Shown here: positions 7,254 through 13,623 of the stretch, one piece after another
How the letters are laid out: every line of letters starts with the position of its first letter
How positions within the stretch are numbered: position 1 is the first letter of the stretch
Assembly (NCBI GenBank): GCA_963808455.1
Contig: CAWEHT010000004.1
Span: 1 to 13,623, forward strand
Direction of reading: 5' to 3'
Origin: CAWEHT01 sp963808455
GTDB lineage: Bacteria > Chloroflexota > Anaerolineae > CG2-30-64-16
Length of the DNA stretch: 13,623 bases
The notes under the pieces: model-generated
Database searches by the model: none
Told to the model about the DNA's origin: nothing
The model's input: the letters and a program-made list of their open reading frames with translations, nothing else
Translations under genes and position numbers: made by a program

Positions 7254-7820
7254 ATGCGCGTCATCAAGCGCTATCCGAACCGCAAACTCTACGATACCGA
7301 AGGTAAGCAATATATCTCGCTGGAGCGCATCGCGGGGCTGATCCGTGGTGGCGAAGACATCCACGTCGTAGACCATGCCACCCATGAAGATCTGACCACG
7401 GTCACCTTGACGCAGGTGATCTTCGAGCAGGAAAAGAGGCAGAGGGAGAGCTGCCGGCCTCCCTATTGACCACGCTGATCCACGCGAGCGGCGACACGCT
7501 GAGCACCTTGCGGCGCACGCTGGCGTCCCCTCTGGATTGGCTGCACCAGGTCAACGAGGAGATCGATCGCCGCTTGCAAGCGCTCATCCGGCGCGGCGAG
7601 CTGGCCGAGGAGGACGGGAGGCGCCTGCCGCGAACAATTGTTGACGCGCGGGCGCCGGGCCGCTGGCTCGGCCGCTCGGTTGGGCGAAGCTGAGATGGCG
7701 CGTCTCCTCGCCGCACGCGGCACACCCACCAGGCAGAATCTCGCTCAACTCGATGCCAGGCTGGATGCCCTGCTGGACGCCCTCGACCGGCTGGAAAAGG
7801 GGAAGTCCAGGCCAGAGTGA
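7254..7820 (+). CDS. phaR: PhaR-type polyhydroxyalkanoate synthesis regulator with phasin-like C-terminus (two frameshifts)
   Basis: The ATG at 7254 follows a G-rich ribosome binding site (7244-7252). Residues 1-60 are the PHB/PHA accumulation regulator DNA-binding domain, opening with MRVIKRYPNRKLYDT and including HVVDHATHEDLTTVTL. Members of this family repress phasin and PHA genes and are titrated by PHA granules. The frame breaks near 7436-7447 and resumes as GELPASLLTTLIHASGDTLS, then breaks again near 7624-7630 and resumes as REQLLTRGRRAAGS to the stop at 7818-7820. Restored length is about 188 residues. The C-terminal half (RRGELAEEDGRRL, then TPTRQNLAQLDARLDALLD) closely resembles the neighbouring phasin. 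It may regulate the promoter at 6617-6645. Confidence 0.83.
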
Positions 7821-7842
7821 GCGGCCTTCCGGCGGCCTGGAT

Positions 7843-7865
7843 GCCGGGATCAGCCGTTTCCCGGC
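7843..7865. terminator. Stem-loop between convergent phaR and pepF
   Basis: GCCGGGA (7843-7849) and TCCCGGC (7859-7865) pair perfectly around a 9-base loop. It lies 22 bases after the phaR stop and 22 bases after the pepF stop on the other strand, the expected place for a bidirectional terminator. No U tract follows on either side. Confidence 0.4.
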
Positions 7866-7887
7866 GGGACCGCCAGAAGGGCTACCC

Positions 7888-9682
7888 TCACGCTTTCTCT
7901 GCCAGTGCTTCGGCCTCCGCAACCGAATCCTCGAAGGATCCGCAGGCCGTTGTGCCAGAAGGCCGGATCGGTCAGGTCCACGCCAAGCGGCTTCACGAGC
8001 TCGTGCGGCCAGTCGGAGCCTCCTGCAGCGAGCAGTTCGAGATAGGCATCGGCAAAGGCCGGGCCGACCTGCTGATAGCGGGCGTAGAGTGCCAGCACGA
8101 GCAGCTGCCCGAAGGCATAGGCATAAACGTAGCCCGGCGTGTGGATGAAATGTGGGATGTAGCTCCACCAAAACCGGTAGTCGGGCGTCAGCGTGACGCT
8201 CTCGCCGAACATGGCTTTCTGCGTGCCGAGCCATAGCTCGTTGAAACTCTCGATAGGGAGCTCGCCCTCCGTGCGGCGGGCCGCATGAATGGCGTCCTCG
8301 AAGCGGTTCATGGCCACCTGGCGGAAAACCGTAGCGAAAGCGTCCTCGATCTTGGCCGTGAGCAGTGCCAGGCGGGCCGCCTGGTTGGGCTCGTTCCGAA
8401 GCATCTGCGCAAAAGCCAGCATTTCGCCAAACACCGAGGCGGTCTCTGCCGTAGTGAGAGGTGTGTCGGCTTCCAGCAATCCCTTTGACCTGGACAGATA
8501 TTGGTGGACGCCGTGGCCGAGCTCGTGTGCCACGGTCGTCACATCGCGCGGGCGGGCCTCGAAGTTCAGCATGACATAGGGATGCACTGAAGGGACCGTG
8601 CTGGCGCTGAACGCCCCGCCACGCTTGTTGGGTCGCACCGGCGCATCGATCCAGTGCCTCTCGAAGAAGAGCGCCGCGATGTCCGCCATGCGTGGGTGGA
8701 AGGAACGGTAGGCTTCCAGCACGATTGCCTTAGCCTCGTTCCAACTGTAGCGGCGGTCAGCTGCCGGCAGCGGGGCGTAGCGATCGTAGTCGAACAGCTC
8801 GTCCAGCCCGAGCAGCCGGCGCTTGAGCAGGTAGTAACGGGCCACGATGTCGTAGCGCGAGGTGACTGCCTCCACCAGCGCCTGAACGGTCGCGTCGGCC
8901 ACCTCGTTCGCCATGTTGCGTGCGCTGATCCAGGCCGGATAGTGGCGCAGCCGGTCATCCGAGGCTTTGTCGGCGAGCACCGTGTTGAAGATGAATCCGC
9001 TGACGCGTGCGCTTTCCTGTAGGCCCGCTGTAATCGAAGCGGCTGCCTTCCGCCGCAGTTCACGGTCGGCGTGATACAGTTGTGACAGCACCTGCTCTCG
9101 GGTCAAGGTCTGGCCGTCGAGCTCGAAACGCGCCGCGCTTTGCACCTCGTCGAAGAAGCGGCCCCAGGCCGCACGGCCCGTCACGTCCTTCTCGGTAAGG
9201 ATCTTCTCCTCAGGCTCGCTGAGCAGGTGGGGGCGGTAGCGCCGGGCCAGCTCCAGGAAGTGCCGGAAGCGGGTCAGGGCAGGGTCGGCAAGCAGGTCCG
9301 CGGCCGCCCCGTCGGGCGCATTGGCCCATTCCAGCTCGAAGAAGACCAGCTTCTGGCTGAGCTGCGAGTTGCGCTCCGTGATGCGCTGCAAGAGGGCGCC
9401 ACGTGCCGGGTCGGCGGTATCGGTGCTCCAGCTCAGGAAGGCATACGATGCGGCCCGGCCACTGAGCTCTCCAACCGTTTCATACTCCTGCAACAGCTCA
9501 CCAAGCTCGCGGGCTGCAAGTTGCGCGACATGGCCGCGAAAGCGAGCGGCCAAAGCGTCGGCGGCGCGGTCGGCCGCGTCCAGATCCCGGTCGATGGCCG
9601 GGTCATCGACTCTCTGATAGAAGTCCGAAAGGTCCCAGCTGACATCCTCAGCTCCCGTAAGGTGCTCCGCGTGAATTTCCAT
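7888..9682 (-). CDS. pepF: Oligoendopeptidase F, M3 family zinc metallopeptidase (one C-terminal frameshift)
   Basis: A cytoplasmic zinc peptidase of about 598 residues that cleaves oligopeptides. The active-site motif HELGH lies at residues 386-390 (8513-8527), followed by the zinc ligand Glu in TTAETASVFGE. The N-terminal oligopeptidase region (VSWDLSDFYQ) and the substrate-side segment FIHTPGYVYAYAFGQLL are typical of the M3B/PepF group. The final 15 residues are shifted by one extra base near 7931-7937. Corrected, the C-terminus reads ILEDSVAEAEALAEKA and stops at 7888, the usual ending of the family; uncorrected it runs on to 7850. The ATG at 9682 has an excellent AAGGAGGT 3 bases upstream, inside the end of glgX. 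Function in peptide turnover is general; the pairing with glgX suggests no direct substrate. Confidence 0.93.
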
Positions 9683-11887
9683 TCAACCTCCTTCTGATGA
9701 GTCCGTGTGGGGGGCACGGAAGGGCGGATTCGGATCTTCCTGGCCATCGCGTGGCCAGCAAAGCACTGCCAGGCTGCGCCCCTCGAGCCGATAGCGACCA
9801 CCTGCCTTGACGCCCCGCGCGTAGGCCGGCGGCAAGGGGTCACGCGTGTCCACCAATGTTTTCCACTTGCCCTTGGCCGGCTGCGCCGGGAGGACGAAGC
9901 TGACGGTCTCCCAGGAGGAGTTTAGCAGTATCAACAGGATGTCGTCCCGGATCGGCCGCCCGTGATCGTCGACTTCCCCGATCGCATCGCCGGCCAGTCG
10001 CAGGGCGAAGGCGCGGGTCTCGGCGTTGCTCCAGTCCTTGTCGCCCATCTCCCGTCCACTCGGCAGCAGCCATGTCAGGTCTTTTACGTCCGTGCCACGG
10101 ATCTGGCGCCCCCGTTTGAAGAATACGCTTCGCCTGAGCGCAGGGTGCTCGGCTCGCAGGCGGATCATGAGTCGCGTGAAATCGAGGAGCCTTTGGCACG
10201 GCCCTTCGATCTGCCAGTCTACCCAGGAGATCTCATTGTCCTGGCAGTAGGCATTGTTGTTGCCGAGCTGCGTGCGGCCGATCTCGTCGCCGGCCTGCAG
10301 CATGGGCACCCCTTGCGAAACAGCAACGTGGCGATGAGATTGCGCTTCTGGCGCTGGCGCAAAGCCAGTATGCCTGGGTCCTCAGTGGGCCCTTCAAACG
10401 CCCCCGTTCCAGCTCAGGTTCTCGTTGTGGCCGTCGCGGTTGTCTTCCCCGTTGAGCCTCGTTGTGTTTCTCATTGTAGCTGACCAGGTCGGCCAGCGTG
10501 AAGCCGTCATGGGCAGGTCACGAAGTTGATGCTGGCGTAGGGGCTGCGGCCGTGCTTCTCGTAGAGGTCGGAGCTGCCGGTCAGGCGGTAGGCCATGCTG
10601 CCGGCCAGTCCCGGATCGCCCTTCCAGAAGCGGCGCACGGTGTCACGAAAGATGCCGTTCCACTCGGCCCACAGCACCGGGAAGTTGCCGACCTGGTAGC
10701 CGCCGCGGACCCACGTCCCAGGGCTCGGCAATCAGCTTGACCTGCGAGAGGACGGGGTCCTGATGGATGATGTCGAAGAAGGCGGTCAGCCGGTCGACCT
10801 CGTGCAGCCCGCGTGCCAGGGCCCATGCGAGGTCGAAACGGAAGCCATCGACATGCATCTCGAGGGCCCAGTAGCGCAGGCTGTCCATGATCAGCTGAAG
10901 GGTGCGCGGGTTGAGAACGTTGAGAGTGTTCCCCGTGCCGGTGTAGTCGTAATAGTAACGCTTGTTGTCGTCAACCAGGCGATAATAGGCCGCGTTATCG
11001 ATGCCGCGCAATGAGAGCGTCGGCCCCAATTCGTTGCCCTCGACGGTATGGTTGTAGACCACGTCGAGGATGACTTCGATCCCCTCGCGGTGCATAGTCC
11101 TGACCAACGTCTTGAACTCCGAGACGTGCTCGCCGAGGGCCTGGCTGCGACAGTAGCGCACTTCAGGGGCAAAAAAGCCTATCGAGTTGTAACCCCAATA
11201 GTTGGTCAGCCCTTTCTCGAGCAAATTTCGCTCGGAGAGAAAGTGGTGGACCGGCATGAGCTCGATCGCGGTGACTCCGAGGCTGTGCAGGTAATCGATC
11301 ACGCAAGGATGGGTGAGCCCGGCATATGTGCCACGCATGTCAGGCGAGAGATCGGGGTGGCGCGCCGTGAAGCCCTTGACATGCATCTCGTAGATCAGGG
11401 TCTTGTGCCAGGGCGTGCGGGGCGGGACGTCGTCTCCCCAACTGAAAGACGGATCGATGACCACCGATTTCGCGGCATAGGGCCCGCTGTCACGTTCGTC
11501 GAAGGACAGGTCGGCGTCCGGATGGCCGATCTGATAACCGAAGAGGGCGTCGTCCCAGATTGGGTGGCGGCTGATGGCCTTGGCATAGGGGTCGAGCAGC
11601 AGCTTATTTGGGTTGAATCGATGGCCGTCGCCGGGCGCGTAAGGCCCATGAACACGATAGCCGTAGTGTTGGCCCGGACGGACAGATGGTAAGTAGCAAT
11701 GCCAGACCTGATCCGTGACCTCGGTCAAGGCGACCCGCTCGACTTCTTGCGTGTCGTCGCCGGCATCGTAAAGACAAAGCTCGACGCCGGTGGCGTTCTC
11801 CGAAAAGAGGGCAAAATTCACGCCGGCCCCGTCCCAGGTTGCGCCGAGGGGGTAAGGCTTGCCCGGCCAGATGCGCGATATGGACAT
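9683..11887 (-). CDS. glgX: Glycogen debranching protein GlgX, GH13 family (several frameshifts)
   Basis: Restored length is about 730 residues, normal for GlgX, which hydrolyses alpha-1,6 branches of glycogen in the cytoplasm. The N-terminus (RIWPGKPYPLGATWDGAGVN) is the CBM48-like domain. The GH13 catalytic core follows, with YEMHVKGFT, the nucleophile Asp352 in VDGFRFDLAW and the acid Glu388 in IAEPWD. The frame then shifts near 10702-10710, 10515, 10455, 10397 and 10318. Conserved pieces on both sides remain readable in alternating frames (GGYQVGNFPVLWAEWNG, YNEKHNEA, NGEDNRDGHNENLSWN, EGPTEDPGILALRQRQ, GVPMLQAGDEIGRTQ). The run of intact motifs argues for sequencing errors and against decay. 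ATG 11887 (MSIS) is preferred over the upstream in-frame start at 11971 because homology begins there, though no strong ribosome binding site is present. It is probably co-transcribed with pepF. Confidence 0.9.
9686..9693 (-). promoter_or_regulatory. Shine-Dalgarno of pepF embedded in the last codons of glgX
   Basis: On the minus strand AAGGAGGT forms part of the Glu-Gly-Gly codons that end GlgX. It is followed by TGA and at once by ATG (TGAATG), so glgX stop and pepF start abut with no spacer. This layout predicts translational coupling. Confidence 0.8.
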
Positions 11888-12003
11888 GTTCTGTACCGTG
11901 CTCTCTGTGGGTTCACAAGGAATGCGGGGCCCAATAGCGCGCCCAAACCTTGCACGTCGGTCGCGAGCCACCTGCGCCTACGATTGTGCCACGATGCGCG
12001 GAG

Positions 12004-12032
12004 TTCATATGTCGGGCCTCTTCCGTTCCCAA
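12004..12032 (-). promoter_or_regulatory. Possible glgX-pepF promoter
   Basis: On the minus strand TTGGGA (12032-12027) and TATGAA (12009-12004) are separated by exactly 17 bases, each with four of six consensus matches. It lies about 117 bases before the glgX ATG. Matches are moderate, so this is only a candidate. Confidence 0.3.
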
Positions 12033-12068
12033 CGGGTCGGGCGGGCCGGGGCCTGAATATTATGGGAT

Positions 12069-12098
12069 CTTAACATCAGGCTTATCAATCCTTAATCT
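12069..12098 (+). promoter_or_regulatory. Pho-box-like tandem repeat upstream of pstS
   Basis: Three direct repeats CTTAACAT (12069), CTTATCAA (12081) and CTTAATCT (12091) are spaced 12 and 10 bases apart, about one helical turn. This resembles the cyanobacterial SphR Pho box (tandem CTTAACCT octamers at 11-base intervals). It sits in an AT-rich island of the 339-base divergent region between glgX and pstS (11888-12226). Besides the candidate glgX promoter and a small hairpin near the pstS ribosome binding site, I see nothing else in that region. Confidence 0.55.
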
Positions 12099-12193
12099 TG
12101 TGACAATGGTGGCTTAAGGCGCCGATGCTACTTTGGGATACGGCGCCCGGATGCGCCGGCACTTTCGCGACTGAAGGTGCTGCCATTTCTCGA

Positions 12194-12206
12194 CCTACCA
12201 AGTAGG
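12194..12206 (+). other. Small hairpin ahead of the pstS ribosome binding site
   Basis: CCTAC-CAA-GTAGG is a perfect 5-base-pair stem with a 3-base loop, ending 5 bases before GGAGGAG (12212-12218). It could affect mRNA stability or translation start, or be chance. Confidence 0.25.
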
Positions 12207-12226
12207 CGATTGGAGGAGTTTGCCCG

Positions 12227-13286
12227 ATGCGTCGTATCCATCTTGTTGTGCTCTTGACGACCCTGGCTTTGGCGCTCGCGTCCTGCGCGGCGCAGCCGGC
12301 GCCCGTGAGCACCCAGGCGACCGCGTCGCCTACGACTGCCCCCGCGGCGCAGCCCACAGCTTCCGCCCCGGCTGGCAGCACGATCACCGCGACGGTGTCG
12401 GCCGGGGCGGCGGTGCCGTCCGCCAGTACTTATGTGACGCCCACTGACCTGAGCGGCAAGCTGACCCTGGCAGGTTCCTCGGCGCTGCTGCCGCTGATGC
12501 AGTTTGCAGCGCAGAACCTGCAGCAGGCGAACAAGGGCCTGCAAATGAGCGTCACGGCCGGCGGCTCAGGGGCCGGCCGCCAGCAGGTTTGCGCCGGCCA
12601 GATCGACATCGGCGATAGTGACGTGCCGTTGAGCGACAGCGAGAAGACGAGCCTGAAGTGCGCCGACGCCGTGCAGACGCCGGTGGCCATCCAGGCGTTC
12701 GTGGCGGTGGCGAGCAAGCAGGGGCCGGGCAGCGTGACGAGCCTGAGCCAGGCGCAGCTGCAAGGCATCTTCTCGGGCCAGATCACGAACTGGAAGCAGG
12801 TGGGGGGCGACGACCAGGCGGTCGTGCTGATCAATCGCCTCAAGGGGTCGGGCACGCGGGCCCAGATGGCCAAGTACCTGTTCAAGGGCGACGACACCAA
12901 GTTTGCCACCGGGCAATCGGAAGAGGACAACAGCGCCACCGTGTTGCAGACGGTCGGGCAGACGCCGGGTGCGGTGTCCTATCTGAGCGTGGCCTACGTG
13001 GACGACACGATCGTGGCCTTCAACATCGGGGATCTGCAGCTGACCGCGCGATAATATCCAAAGCGGCAAGTGGCCCATCGGTGGCCCGGGCTATGCCATC
13101 ACGAAGGGGCAGCCGACGGCGCTGGAGCAGGCGTTCCTGAATTACGTGCTGAACCCGGGGCTTCAGAACGGGCCCGACTTCGCCAAGCTCGGCTTCGTGC
13201 CGGTCGCGGACTCGATGGCGACGAGCAACAAGAGAGCCGGGCCGCTGGTGCCAGGCTCTCAACCCAGGTATCGCGAGCGCCCATGA
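12227..13286 (+). CDS. pstS: PstS-type phosphate-binding lipoprotein (one frameshift)
   Basis: Extracytoplasmic phosphate-binding subunit of the high-affinity Pst ABC transporter. The start has GGAGGAG 8 bases upstream. Residues 1-20 are a lipoprotein signal ending in LASC (Cys20). An Ala/Pro/Thr-rich linker to about residue 65 tethers the binding domain to the membrane. Ligand-loop motifs are visible: LAGSSALLPLMQ, GGSGAGRQQV, GDSDVPLS and GSGTRAQM. The original frame stops at 13054, but one missing base near 13045-13053 restores DNIQSGKWPIGGPGYAITKG and LNYVLNP, then FAKLGFVPVA, to a stop at 13284-13286. Restored length is about 353 residues. The stop overlaps the pstC start (ATGA), and a Pho-box-like array lies upstream, both consistent with phosphate starvation control. 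Confidence 0.9.
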
Positions 13287-13623
13287 ACGCTGCGAGTCTT
13301 CGCCGAAAAGCCATTCTCTACAAGGCGATCTTCTTTTGCGCTGCGGGCGTCCTGGTCGTGGGCAGCTGGCCGGTCCTCCTTCATCGGGGAGCGAGGGCTT
13401 GCCGTCTTCGCGATCGAATCTCCGCTCGCCTCTTCTCTTTGGGTCGTCCTGGAACCAGAGCATCCTCATCAGTTCGGGGCGCTGCCGCTGGTCTACGGCA
13501 CAGTCATCACAACGCTACTGACTTTGCTGATCAGCGTCCCTCTGGCCGTGCTCGTTGCGATCTTCATGGTCGAGGTTGCCCCTCCCGCGTGGTGCGGAGG
13601 CTCATGCGGAGCACCGTCGAGCT
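13283..13623 (+). CDS. pstC: PstC phosphate ABC transporter permease (3' partial, several frameshifts)
   Basis: The ATG at 13283 overlaps the pstS stop in ATGA. The first residues MNAASLRRKAILYKAIFFCAAG lead into a membrane helix. PstC landmarks then appear in alternating frames: FIGERGLAVFAIE (from 13380), FGSSWNQ (about 13438-13457), and EHPHQFGALPLVYGTVITTLL followed by ISVPLAVLVAIFMVEVAPP (from 13458). After another shift near 13584, RVVRRLMRSTVE runs to the window edge. These match the N-terminal third of PstC (periplasmic W-N-P-type loop, first permease helices). At least three indels occur within 340 bases, as in the worst parts of glgX. The permease forms the channel with PstA; pstA and pstB would be expected next, outside the window. 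Confidence 0.85.
   Translation, partial: MNAASLRRKAILYKAIFFCAAGVLVVGSWPVLLHRGARACRLRDRISARLFSLGRPGTRASSSVRGAAAGLRHSHHNATDFADQRPSGRARCDLHGRGCPSRVVRRLMRSTVE

Noticed and set aside
7584..8234. 216-codon minus-strand open frame across the phaR-pepF junction
   Set aside because: It overlaps phaR on the opposite strand and pepF in another frame, with low-complexity Arg/Ala composition and no motif.
9140..9697. 185-codon plus-strand open frame opposite the pepF N-terminus
   Set aside because: It is antisense to a continuous, conserved pepF frame and lacks any recognisable domain.
11048..11692. 214-codon plus-strand open frame opposite glgX
   Set aside because: It is antisense to the clean, motif-rich N-terminal part of glgX and shows no ribosome binding site or family signal.
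12129..12134. TACTTT as the pstS -10 element
   Set aside because: No -35 is found at a suitable distance and it lies about 30 bases beyond the last Pho-box-like unit, so the match is too weak to annotate.

Overview
This window is visibly GC-rich bacterial DNA that best fits a member of the Chloroflexota (Anaerolineae/Caldilinea-like or a related class). That placement is an inference from gene content and style. The clues are a lipoprotein solute-binding protein with a long Ala/Pro/Thr linker, a protein kinase fused to zinc ribbons and a repeated membrane domain, a PhaR/phasin pair, an SCO-YtkA copper chaperone fusion, and a Pho-box-like array resembling the cyanobacterial SphR type. No rRNA, tRNA, CRISPR array, transposase or phage gene is seen.

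Left block (2-5830, plus strand): four closely spaced genes in the same direction. They encode a kinase/zinc-ribbon/multi-TM protein whose 5' end lies outside the window, a carbon-nitrogen hydrolase (nitrilase superfamily), an M48 (Ste24-like) membrane metalloprotease, and an SCO1/SenC copper-chaperone lipoprotein fused to a YtkA-like domain. They may form one transcription unit.

Middle block (5852-7820): a 5'-truncated isocitrate lyase on the minus strand faces this block. It begins abruptly at the catalytic KKCGH loop. Beside it, on the plus strand, a strong sigma70-type promoter with an embedded palindrome precedes a phasin gene, followed by a PhaR-type polyhydroxyalkanoate regulator. The C-terminal half of the regulator resembles the phasin.

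Right block (7888-13623): a minus-strand pair, glgX (glycogen debranching) followed by pepF (M3 oligoendopeptidase), is joined with no intergenic base. A 339-base divergent intergenic region holds a candidate Pho box. After it come pstS and the start of pstC (phosphate uptake) on the plus strand. Taken together the window clusters carbon storage (PHA, glycogen, glyoxylate bypass) with phosphate acquisition.

Sequence quality: most of the long genes carry single-base insertions or deletions that move conserved motifs into another frame without destroying them. At least a dozen are visible. I read these as sequencing or assembly errors and annotate across them. Only the M48 protease, the phasin and the isocitrate lyase fragment read cleanly from end to end, so exact protein lengths elsewhere are approximate.
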